Shown here: one piece after another, positions 1 to 12,800 of the stretch
How the letters are laid out: every line of letters begins with the position of its first letter
Position numbering within the stretch: position 1 is the stretch's first letter
Assembly (NCBI GenBank): GCA_030248215.1
Contig: JASANG010000801.1
Span: 124,001 to 188,000 of the forward strand
Origin: Enoplolaimus lenunculus
Taxonomy: Eukaryota > Nematoda > Enoplea > Enoplida > Thoracostomopsidae
Length of the DNA stretch: 64,000 nucleotides
Direction of reading: 5' to 3'
The notes under the pieces: generated by a model
What the model saw: only the letters and a program-made list of their open reading frames with translations
Databases searched by the model: none
Told to the model about the DNA's origin: nothing
Program-made: the position numbers and the translations under genes

Positions 1-72
1 CGAATTTGACTCTTTTTGTGCAGTCTCGTAGAGCCTATTTCGGAGTCAATTTTACTCACCATTTCTTGCAAT
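1..72. mobile_element. GAGTCAAATT palindromic element, cut by window edge
   Basis: Right half only: TTTGACTC motifs, CCTATTTCGGAGTCAATTTT and a terminal ACTCACCATTTCTTGCA. Confidence 0.75.
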
Positions 73-323
73 ATGGTTTTGGAAAGTTCAATAAACTGTG
101 AAAAATAAGCTTATAACCGTAAAGATCAGTGGTTGCCCGGATTGGTTCAACGAAAGTTTGGACTAAAAATGAAAAGTTATTTCAGGCAATGTCGACCAGT
201 ATTTCCTGGTCCACTCTTTATAAACTTAAACTAACTTTATTTAAGCTTAAGCTAACCAAGCAGCATTAAACTAACTTTCTAGAATAACTAAACTAATATG
301 TTGCTTTTACGCAGCCATTTCAG

Positions 324-642
324 TTCAACCAAGAGTGGATGATGCATACTTCAACAAGAGTATACAACTGAGAACATTCTGTGTAGAAAAGAATGTACCC
401 AGAACGCGTTGCGTTTTGCCCCCCCCCGTTTATTTAGAGGGGGTACAACCAGTGAGAACCATGACACTTTATTTCTGCGGCATGAAAGATGCTTTCCTTG
501 TAGCTTAATTTTGGGTATTCATGTGATAGCGACCCCCCTCTGAACAAGGGGGTCGGCCAAAAATGAACACCCGGTGGTGCACTTTGAACCATGCGGAATC
601 TAAACAATTGCATACTCTTGTATTATGCACTCTTGGTTCAAC
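324..642. mobile_element. CAAGAGTG TIR element
   Basis: Ends GTTCAACCAAGAGTGGATG and GCACTCTTGGTTCAAC form an inverted repeat. Inside: a C-run, GGGGGTACAACCAG and CCCCCCTCTGAACAAGGGGG. It is itself set inside AGTTTAAGCTT-rich sequence related to the 221-bp tandem unit. Confidence 0.8.
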
Positions 643-744
643 TAATAATCAAGTTGAGTTAAGCTATAATTTAAGTTTAAGTTTTTAGAGAGCAGATATT
701 AAAATTCGTTTTCCTGTCACACAATTCAGTATTTGACGACTTAC

Positions 745-840
745 TTGAGCCTTCTTGGAATAGATTTGGTCATAAATATACGTGACGTAGGTTCCAGTTG
801 ACCCGGAAGCAATCACAGCTTGATATGTGTTCCGTTTGTC
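745..840 (-). CDS. Gene 1 exon 19: NIDO 2, NTYQ segment
   Basis: Acceptor ATTTTTTAG, donor CAA|GTAAGTC; 96 nt, phase 0-0, the same length as exon 5. Encodes [20 protein letters not shown], then [12 protein letters not shown]. The rest of NIDO 2 and the protein's end lie left of the window. Confidence 0.85.
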
Positions 841-3800
841 CTAAAAAATATTATTTATTAATAGTCGTCAGCCCAATCAACGGGTGATGCTAATAAAGCT
901 TATGTTGTTTTCGCCAATTTTAAAGCTGTCCCCTACGCCAAGGCGTACACGTACGCTAGAAATTATTAATAGATTTAGGCTTAGCTTTAGATACGAATTC
1001 TGGTTCAAGTATAAAATGTTGAAGCCTTATTCGAAACAGTCATGGGTGTCTCGGTTACCCAGTACCACAATGAATTGAACCTTAATGTAGAATTAGGTTT
1101 AAACACAAGGTTGAGCCTCAGGTTTAGGGTTAAGCTGACCTGTTCGTTCGATTCAGGCGTGTTTGCCGGCAGAACATTTTCGAACGTTACAACGATTACG
1201 TGCTCTGCTTTGAACGTTGGTTCGTTGAACTCGCGTTGAACGCCAAGACTGCTTCGAATGAGCGTATTCGAATCTAAATATTCAATAAGGGGGGCCTACA
1301 AGACTATCACCCCACAACAATTTAACTCGATCGAGACGATTCTACTTGCAGACGGAATAATAAACAATGATCTAATTTGTGCAGCTTTCTGAAATCACAA
1401 TTAAGCCGTATTCACACGTGCAAGTGTTTGCAGCAGAAAGTTGCAGCTGCAATTAATTCATGATCAATAAACGACAAAAAAAATAATTTATATGAATGAA
1501 TACCGGTGCAAGTTGAATTAATTTACGATTATTTGTTGGAGAGATAAAATATACGTTTATGATAGTCATGGCCAATGTAAAGAACAAGGGTGGAACAGTA
1601 TTATAACCATACTCCTAAGACTAAGCCTAAGCGTAAGAATGAGCATATTCCGAAGCCTAAGCCTAAGCCTAAGCCAAGCAAAAAATTAGTCTAAAGCTTC
1701 AGCTTACTCTATTCCCACAGAAAAACGTTCCGCCCCTGATCATTACATAGGCCATAGTCATTGAAAGCCGTCTGCAACTTAGCAAATACTTGTAACTGCA
1801 AATTACAAGTGCAAGTTGTAGCTACAAGTTCTCGTTGCAAAAATTTGTACGTGTGAATAACGCTTCATATCGCACCGTTGACCTTAAAGTTGATTTCTAT
1901 TAAATTGAGTAACCAAGTGTCACGATTTCCATGATTTACGCGTAATAATTGTTAAACACTGTGCATTGTGAATTTATTTCCACATTCAATTTGCGCTAAA
2001 TCGATCAGAATATACCATACTCGGAAAATGGTCAGATGCAGCTTACCCTCGTAGAAATGTGACTCGGGACTCTGGTGATATACCATATTACACATAATAT
2101 ATTGATGTCTTAGGATCAATTGAATGAAATTATCGTCGATAATATGTCTGAATCGTATGGTGCCAGCAAGCATACAATAGAATGCAATACATTTGCATAT
2201 TACACATGGATAAGTATATCCATCATGCTTATAATACACTTTAACAATACTTATCGAATCTATCCCGAGCACTAATGTTAACCTGATCGGTCCATGTTAC
2301 TTTAAGGGGCGTCCAGGTTTATGGTAGGTTCATAAAAAAGCAGGTTTAGATTATAGATTATATTTTTGCTTAGGCTTAGGCTTAGGCTTAGGCATATGCT
2401 TAATCTACTGTTACGCCCATTCTAGGCTTAGGCTTAGGCTTAGACTTAGGCATACGCTTAATCTACTGTTACGCCCATTAAAGTAACATTGGCCACCTGA
2501 TTGAAGGCAAAAGTTACCCCTTTACTAGTGTTTATTATAAGCCCAAGCTTAGGGTTAGGTTTTAGCTTAGGCGCAGTGGTGTAGGCTAAACTTGAACCAC
2601 AACCTAAGCTTCAATCTAACCCTAAACTTTAGCCCATGTTATTAATGCAGTCAGTATGCGTCGGGGAATGATATGTTTTGTGTGGAAGGATAAGTACATA
2701 ACAATTTTACCATTATAAAATATCGAAATATCTGTTACCTTATAGGGTCGGGTTTAAAATTGCCAAATTTCAAAGCACCAATTTTGTACTACGCCCTTCA
2801 AAGTTAAATTCCATTCCAATGTACGACGCCTAATATCATATTCAATGCTTTGAAATTGAAATTATTATTTTTGTTCGATTTTATAATTCGGATGAAATTT
2901 TGGTTTAAATTTATTTTCAATTCCTTTTTACTACGCAAATCAGCCGACCGGAATTGACTGCATCGTTTAAATGCGAAGTCAGGAATTGAAATTGGCTATG
3001 AAATGTATTGTTTCAGACAAAAATGCAACACTGTTCAAAATCTTCAGTTTCCAAAATTGAAAAAATTTAATTTTTTGCGTAGTCTGAAACGGAATTGCAC
3101 TTTTAGACCAGCTTACGTGTGAGTTATTGTGGTTCCTGCGCATTGTTACAGATGTTTACCTGTAGTTTGCTTAACGTATACCCCGCCGCCTCGTGTGAGA
3201 TCAATTTGTTCGTACAAAGGTGCGATACCCGGAACTCTTAATTGTTCCAAGGGTAAATCATGATACGCTTTGTCCAAATAATCAAGTGTCACGAGACCGT
3301 TTGAAGATATCTGAAAAAAACCTAAGTAAACCGGCCAATGTTACTTTTAGAGGCGTAACAGTAGACTAAGCGTATTCCTAAGTCTAAGCCTAAGCTTAAA
3401 CGTTGCAAAAATGAGTTGATAAGTCTAAGACTAAGCCTAAGCAAAAAAATGTAATCTAGAATCTAAACCTACTCTTTTATAGACACACCAGAAACCTTGA
3501 CGCACCTAAAAGTAACATGGGCCAGTAAAACAGTAATTTTGTAAACGGGATTTCAATAATTTTCGTACGTATTAATATAAAAGCCCGTATTCTGGAACGT
3601 GCGTAGCACCTAAAACCAAATAAATCTTGTAACTTTCGAACCAGTAAATATTGACGCTCACGATTGAGCAGATTTTTTGCATATATATGCTTTGTTCAAC
3701 TCGTGTACCAATTTTGAGTTGAACAACTGCAATAGTTAGTGAGCTTGAAAACCTATTACTAACTGATGATAGTTGCTATACACATTTGAAAATATGGGCC

Positions 3801-6800
3801 AATGAAATAGTTTAATACTAAATACCGAGATTCGCTTACAAAATTGGCAAATTAGCTATTGATTTTGCGAATGCTCCGGCTTAAATTTTTTATCTAAGGG
3901 GGTAGAGTATTTCAAACTACTAGAGTTATATACCTCCACTTGTTTTGCTCGAAAAGAGACCAGATTAGCCACTTCTACTGTTTTCAATATTAATAAATTA
4001 CGTTTCAGAGGTCAAACAGAATTTTAATCGCTGTGTGGACCCAATCACATCAATGCTTCTTGGAAGTTGTGCGTTCCAGATAACAAATTTGGACCGAATC
4101 ATTGGACGAACAACAAACCGGTGACTTACATATAACTCAGTGTAATCGTTTTCTAGAAATTTGATTGGACGAATCAGGCTAAGCTTCAACTGCGAATCAC
4201 GTTCTTGTATCAAAAAGTCGTTATTTATTCGATCGAACGGGTACAGAATTGTTTCTGAAATTTACATTTTTTAGAAAAAATTTACAATTATCATTTCTTC
4301 TAATAAAGTTTACTGTAGCGACCCGAACAAGAGGTTGGGATTGATATTTGTTTAGCCTCTCCAGAGGGTACCCTCTGTTATTCGGTTACGGTCTGTTATG
4401 TCATTTTAACCCACGCTGCGCCACCGTTCGTTACTGATATATGCGGGACTGCAATTATCGTTGAATTATACGTTTATTTGTCTTGTGTCAATAGCTTAGA
4501 GCGATAATGGGAGGTTAAAGTTAGGAATGCACTTTCAAAGCTGAAGCACACTTTGAAGTTTCGAACTTAACTTTATTTGGTCCTGTACAATTAGGGATAA
4601 TTGACATTTATGGACTCCAATTAGGGTTTAAGACCTCTATCCGCTTATGGACTCTTATTAGGGATACGGACTCCTATTGATTGCGACTCAAAATGGAACC
4701 CCTCCCCATTGTTTTACCCCCTTCTTATTCGGGTCACTACAGTTTATCATTGCTGGTATTCTCAAATGTGTATAGCATTAATCACCAGTTGGTAATAAGT
4801 TTTTAAAATAACAAACTGTTTCAGTTGCAAATCTCAAATTTTGCACAGAAACACGGTAAATCAGGCTTGAAATATGTGATTAATTCCTAAACCTCTCCGG
4901 TCAGTTGAAAGTTTCAATATTTATCATCACCAACTGGTAATAGATGCTACACACATTTGAGAATACGGTTAAAGAAATTATGATAATTTTACTTTACAAT
5001 AATCACTACACCGTATAGAATCTATTGCTTGGGTCGTTTTTAAGCGTTTAAAACTTAAAATATAAATAAATTTCAGCTGACATTTTGCAAAGTTGGTTTG
5101 CTTAATTATTTTTCCCATTAAAAATAAATACTACGCCATGTCCGCTCATATATTTCATTTTTTATCAACCCCATCCACGAGTAGATGGTAGAAGATGCGG
5201 ACCACATCACTTTAGGGTGTCCCGCTATCCCATAGGTCTGTAATAGAAAATTTTTGCAATACAACCATTTATTGTCCCTGGTCCTGACTAAAGGTCGTCT
5301 ATTATAGACTAGGCCATCAAGTTTATCACTGTAGATTCCAATGAGTTAATGAATCAACTCAGACGGAAAGTTAGTTATTTAATAATTAATAACAGTAATC
5401 TATAACTCAATCTGAGCTGACTTGATTATCACTGTGAATTGAGTTGACCCCGGGGGAGTTGATTAATTAAATCAGAATCAGTTGAATCAACTCAGAATTG
5501 TGAGTTCTGATAGTTCTAACTCAGACTGACTAATTCAACTCATTCTGAGTTGAAATCAACTCAATGCAATTTACAGTGTACCTGTACATCTGAGCCCTCA
5601 AGGACTCGACCATCGAGTTTACCTGTATACCTGAGTCCTCAAGGACTCGACCATCGAGTTTGCCTGCACATCTGAACCCTCAAAGACTCGACCATCGAGT
5701 TTACCTGTACATCTGAACCCACAAGGACTCGACCATCGAGTTTACCTGTACATCTGAGTCCGTTGCCTGAGAACCCATCGATACACGAACATTCAAAAGC
5801 TCCTGGTGTATTTCGACAAATTGCAGCTTGTGAACACGGACTATCAACGCATTCATCAATATCTGTCAAATAACGTTCATTAATACCATCGGCCCATGTA
5901 AAGATCCGGGGCGGAACGTTTTTCAGTGGGACTGTAATTGAGTAAGCTTAAGCTTTAGACTAATTTTTTCCGTGGCTTAGACTTAGGCTTAAGAATATGC
6001 TCAATTTTACGCTTTAGGCTTCGACTTAGGCTTAGGCTTAGGAATATGCTTATAATACTGTTCCGCCTCTGTTCGTTACATTGGCCATACCATCTAAGAT
6101 ATGTTCAAGAGGTAAACTTTAGATTTGAAAATCCTGATAGATCAACAGCAATCACGTCTAAATATCGATAATTTTTATACAATCAAGTTGGTACAAACGT
6201 TTTAAGATATAGATTCAGCTCATATCATAGACAAATATGTTTAAATACAAGAAATTTGTGTCTTATAAATGCGTAACATTAATTTATGAACACACGAAGT
6301 TTAATTTCAAATATTCGTGCAACACAAAGTGCACTGCAAAAAATGGTGAGCCAAATTGACTGCATCCGAAATATGCTTATCAGGACATTACAAACTTAGT
6401 CAAATTCGGCTCCGCCAGAGAAGAGTTTTCACTCACCAACACACAACGAAAGCTCTTTGTTGTGAATATATCCTTTATTGCAATGACACCGGTACGTACC
6501 AACGGCATTTTCGCATTTCGCGTTTGGACCACAATAGAATTCCGGAATTAAACATTCGTTTATGTCTTAAAACAATGGTCAAATACAAATCTCTTAAAAA
6601 TATCAGACATAAATGTCTTAAAAGTGTAAACCGGATCGAAGGACGAAATATGGATCTTTTTGGGAGTAAATGGAAAGTGACCTATGTTACAGTCCTCGAT
6701 GTGCTGAGTTTAACGGTACCATTTTTGTAGCTGCAGGCCCAATTGCTCTTAAAGTTATGGTCCTCTAAAGTTTAGCTTTTTGCTAATATTAAATCTATGC

Positions 6801-9800
6801 AAACTGCAAAACGCATATTAAATTTGTACAACGAATAACACTGGTAAACTTGATAATTTACAAATATGTTTATGGTGTAGACTCTCTATGCCATAGCTTG
6901 TGAACCGTTGGCGCTGCAGTTATAAACGTGCTACCGTTGAGCTCAGCTCGTCGAGATCTATAGTATAGGCCAGCATTTCATTGAATTCCCAGGGGTTCAG
7001 ATTCCACACGTTTGATAAATTTCACCATTTCGAAATTCAGAGTGATCCTACTGTAGCGCAGGGGAACCAAAAATAACTCACCAATGCATCCTAAAATGCT
7101 CGCCGGGTTCCCATTGAATCCTTGTTTGCATCGGCATTCATACGACCCTAGAGTATTTGCACACACAGACGTATTGCCACCCACGCAAACAACGTTGCCT
7201 TCTGAGCATTCGTCTATATCTGAAATACAATTTGGCTCGAAAAAATTGAACAGAATCAATTTGACATCCTTGATTTGGTTTATGCTACGGATCTGCCCGC
7301 TGCGAGACAGGCAGGGAGGGAGACTGGGGGAATGAGCATCATTGGATTTGACTCCAGCGGCGTAGGTTTAACCTGTTACCGAGGGCCAGTATTCTGAATT
7401 TCTATTACCTACGAAACCAGTAAGTTATACAGGCCTGTAGCAAACTCACTTTCCGGGGGGAATTGTCAAGAGGAGTATACAAGGCTTTTCGTGGACTTAT
7501 AAGCAAAGTTAAAAATATTCTAGGGGCAAACTTTTAAAGGGCTGAACCCCCCCCCCCCCCCCGACCCCTTGGTTACGGCGTCGAAGGTCGAAGTGATAGG
7601 TTATCAAACATGCGAACTACTGTACCTATAAATGTGAAATTTCACACAATTCTAAACCAGGGCTATACGCCTTAGAAACTATGACCAGTTCCTTATCGAA
7701 CGTGGTTGATTGGGGTGACGCCGTGAAAGCAACTAAAATATTTGCTCATAAATTGACAAAACCGTTAGCGAGTTCAACGACTCAATATCCTGAGTCTAAA
7801 CCAGAAATGAATTCGGTTTGGAGACCGGGCGCTCAACGACTCCCAACTCGCGTTAGCGTCCGTGACTATTGACAAATTTAGACTAAACTATATCTTGAGG
7901 GCTGTTCGAATGAAACGAACCGCGACGTACCAATACATTGTCCGGTTGGATCGTACCGGTATCCACTTGTACACACACATCGGTAACTGCCTTCTGAGTT
8001 TTCGCAGACGGCGTTTGCCGCACAAGCATTTTGTAGAAAACATTCATTAATGTCTAAAAATTGAATGAAAAACGCTGAAATTCTAATAATTTTTCACATT
8101 TTTCAATCAAATATACATCCAGTCAACCCCACCTCCCCACACTCAATGACTTTAACAGAATTTTCTGGTTCCATTTAACTTGAACGCTTCTGGTTCTGGC
8201 ATAAAACGGTTTTGGTTTGTATTTCTCGAAATCCAACTGGTCAACGTCGGCTTCGATATTCTTGAACCAAGGCGTTCACCAGTTTGCGCTTGTCTTCATA
8301 AATGCACGTTGAATATGCAAATTTAAGCATTTATTTTTTACTTGTAATATGGCGTGTTTTCAACATTGGCCAATGTGTAGAACACGGCCGTAACAGTAGT
8401 ATAAGCGTATTCCTAAACCTAAGCCTAAAATGAGCTTATGACCTAACCTTCATTCGGTACAAGTCATTTGAAGTTTTCTAATCTGCGGTTCAATTGTACT
8501 TTAATAGTTCAAATTTCGTGCGTAAACTAAATTCAAATATGCATCGTTTGCAATAACTTGTGTACACCATGTCACATTTTTTCACATTTTGTACTCAACT
8601 AAAAATTGATTTGTTAAAATCATAATCAATATAATTAACGTTGGAATGCCTCATCTACGTATTTTAGGCAACACTCCAGTATTACTTTGTTTACAATAAT
8701 TTCTTAGAACACAAAACGTATAATCGTTCTGTGGGACGAAAATTTGCATGCAAATTGTTGTGTATTCGCTTACTTTTGCGCATTGCGCAAAGCCGGCTGA
8801 CGAGTTTAATATAATAACAAGCAACACCCGTTGACTCACCAACACAAAATACGCCATCACCAGACCAGCCGCGATTGCAAACGCAACTCGCAGTTCCACC
8901 AGCGACCAGCTCACAATGTGCATTTTGACCGCATCGCAAACTGCACGTTGCGTTTGTTGTTGACTGAACTGCAATTGCAGTTTGCGATGGGGTTAAAATG
9001 CTAGGCAGAGGCACTGCCAACGGATTTGGAGCCGGAAACGATGGACGCCACGCTGGGTCGATATTGAAGGCTGGCCCGAATGACGTCGGTCTGCAAAAGG
9101 AACACAGTTTATGCGACCAGTGGTAATTTTTAGTGTCAACCTCAGGTTATGGCATTTTCGGTGGGACATCGGGATATTGAGAAAGGTATATCAGCTTATT
9201 TTTAAGCCTAAGTATAAATCAAAGCCTTTGTACATCAACTGTACGCCAGTAGCTGTCTCTATATTGTTCGCATGAAAGCATATTTGCAATTGAATTTGCT
9301 GGAACGACATTATAAATTACGTAAATGTCAGCGTTCATGCTTTATTAACCCTTTCTCACATAAATATTTACTATTACATATACGACTTTAATATTTGAAA
9401 CCATGATTCGAATCGTAGTCTCGCCGACTGAAGACGTTTATTACCGCTCAGCTATACGAGCTTGATGCTCGAGTACGAGAGACTCTCAAGTCTTGTGGAG
9501 ATTTTACACTTCGCATATATGTTAGAATTGTTAAACGCTGCGTATTCCGAGTTAATTCACCAATATGTATTGGTCTAAGTTGCTCACAGTCTACTCTGGG
9601 TGAAAATGGATTAATATCGCAAGCAAACGAAAAAACAACTTACTTTTTCGGTGGTTCAATATTACCAGGCTGGTTTGTAAATGGACCACGAGTAGCGCCT
9701 TGGAATGTTGAAGGCAGAGTTGGAGGAAAGAAAACCGGAAACCCAGAATGGGAACCGCTTTCTGCCGTTGCGGATACGTTTGCAGAGAACGCACTGCCTG

Positions 9801-12800
9801 AGACAGGACTCAAGAATCCTGGCAGACGATACGAAGGCGGGGGTACAACGCCGTGTTGAAAGTAGATATCTGAAAAAAATTAACAAATTAAAAGTAAAAT
9901 CACTGATAAATCGAGCTTACGGAGAAAACTTGCAGAAGATAAAAAAATTTTATCGCTCGCTGCCTGCGCTCACAACAAGATTCTACACAAGTCTATATTA
10001 ACTGTCTCGAAATGTAACCCTTCTGGACACGGTCCTGCTAATCAGTCCTGCTGTCACTTACCATTAACCCCGTTGGGACTTCCGGAACTAAACGGCGGAA
10101 ACGGCGGTACAGCGCCAGGCAGACCCGGATACCCAATTCCGGTAAAATAATGAACCGGAGGCTGGGCAGTGCCTATGCCAGGGAATGCAGGGAAGCTTGG
10201 GATTACTGGCGCAGGGGTAGTTGTTGTTGTTGTGGGTGGAAATTGTGGAACGATCACGATTCGACTCTCGCCACTTGTCGGAGCCCGAGTGACTAAGTTG
10301 ACTTTCGGCTGTTGCGGCACTACTTCAATACGGTTCAATTCGGTGCTTTCGCTTTTGTGTCCTGAAATATTTATAAAATTTTAGTCAATTTGAGTACCTC
10401 TCTGACTCAGATCTTTGAAAAAAAACACTGTTTTCCATCCACAGACATGTTTCAATCCCGTTTATGATCCATGTATCAAATCCGCGTATGACCTACACAA
10501 AATAGCCTACCCTATCATCGACAGCTTCCGCTGATGCTACTTCTACGACCCCAAAATCCAGTGATATTTTAAAAAAGTTTTGATTTTTATGCATTGTCCA
10601 GTTTAATTTGTGCCGATTTGTGACATCTGAAATGCGTTTTTTTCAAGATTTCATTTTTGAAATCAGATCGCGGTACAAATTTAACAACGCAAAAAATTGA
10701 TCGAAAAGTCAAATTTGAAACATTTTATATACCGCAGAACCGTTCTGGTTCGAACCGTATGCAGGGGCGAATCCAGGATATCTAATCTATGGATGCTTGA
10801 GGTATTTTCAACCTTAATGACGCAAATTACTGTTAAATTTGTTTTGTTTTGGTTAAAATTTGAGATGAAACTTATATTGGATACTTGGATACTTTTTCTC
10901 CACACTAGTTTAGTTTGGCCGAAATCAATAATTTTCTTCGTATTACCAAGAGTGTACAACTCTTGGCGTCCCGGATGGTACTAAATGTACCACCGGGCGT
11001 TGCATTTTTGCCGACCCCCACAGTTTAGAGGGAGGGTCGCTATCACGGAAATACCCTCTAAGTTAAACTATATGGGGAGCATGTACGACGTCGCATACAT
11101 AAAGTACCATGGTTCGCACCGGTTGTACCCTGTCTAAATAAAGGGGGGACGGAAAAAACGCAACGCGTGCCGCGTACACTTTTTTCTACACAGAATGCGC
11201 CCAGTTGCTGACTCTTGTTGAAGTATGCATCATCCACTCTTGATATTATACTAATTTAAAGCCTATTCCCATTTTACAGTCATTAAGGCAGCGTGTTTGA
11301 ACTTTGTGCACAGGGGGAGCTAACAAGCAAACCACCATCAGAAATACAGGAAGATCTAGCAATAATCCCCCCAAAACCGTTTTGCCCCAACGCCCTGTTC
11401 CACTAATTGCGACAACCCTCTTGATTTACCTCGGCAAGAATTGGTTAAATTATCATATCCAGTAAGACAGGTACAAATATACGAGCCAGGAGTATTGATG
11501 CAATCCGGAGTTCCAATGCCGCAAGAGTGCTTGCCGTTGTCTGTTTGACATTCGTCAATGTCTAAAATTACAGGAGTGCACTTAAATATTTTCATAAACT
11601 ACAACTGCAGCGAACCGAATGAGAGAGTAGAAAGCAATAAGCGTGAAACGTCGGGGGTCTATTGGCGATGGGATCAAAATGGCTATAACTGAGACAATTC
11701 GCCGTGATCTAAAATTTTGATCCGCTCCTGAATAAGGTGGATAGGCCAAAAATCCGCTCCTGAAAAAGGAGGACAGGCCAAAAATGCTACGGACGCTGAA
11801 TTCATTTTTTTCTGCACAGAATATATCCAGTTGCATACTCTTGTTAAGGAGCATAATGCTCTCTTAGAGTGAACATAGAAATGAGACACAAATAAAAAAC
11901 TAAAAACAATGTCATGTAGCATTTGAAAATATTAACCCCTTCCATGTCAATTGTTCATTTCTGCCTAACCCGCGGCCCGCCCCTGTAACCCAAGTTTATT
12001 AATGCGTTCCCTCCTACGCCCCTCACCCAACGTACCAACATCACAAGCCGGTTCGTTTGACCACCCTTCATCGCAAACAGGCTGTCCTGGTGGACAATGT
12101 CCATTCACTGGATTACAAACCGCCCTCTTTGAGCAATGACACCGATTACGACAATCGTATGACCATTCACCCGGGGCACATCCTGTTAATAAGTCGAGAG
12201 CATCCTGTTAATAACTCGTGAGCATCCTGTTAATAACTCGTGAGCATCCTGTTAATAACTCGTGAGCATCCTGCTAATAACTCGTGAGCATCCTGCTAAT
12301 AACTCGTGAGCATCCTGTTAATAACTCGTGAGCATCCTGCTAATAACTCGTGAGCATCCTGCTAATAACTCGTGAGCATCCTGTTAATAACTCGTGAGCA
12401 TCCTGCTAATAACTCGTGAGCATCCTGTTAATAACTCGTGAGCATCCTGCTAATAACTCGTAAGCATCCTGCTAATAACTCGTGAGCATCCTGCTAATAA
12501 CTCGTGAGCATCCTGTTAACCAGTCGTAGTGGGACTACATTTATTGAGCGAAGCTCGAGCGCACGTAAGCAATTAAGCTAATATGCAAATTAGCTATTAG
12601 CTAGCTATTCTATTATCGGTTTTGGAGGTTTGTAAACAATTTGTTCAGATTCTTCACACCCAAAAACCTTCAGTAAACCCTAATAACTATTGAAATTTAA
12701 AAAGTCCTAGTTTTGTCTTGTCCATTATGCTAATATGCAAATTAGCTATTAGCTAACTATCGAATTATCGGGTTTGGATGTTTGTAAACTATTTATTCAA

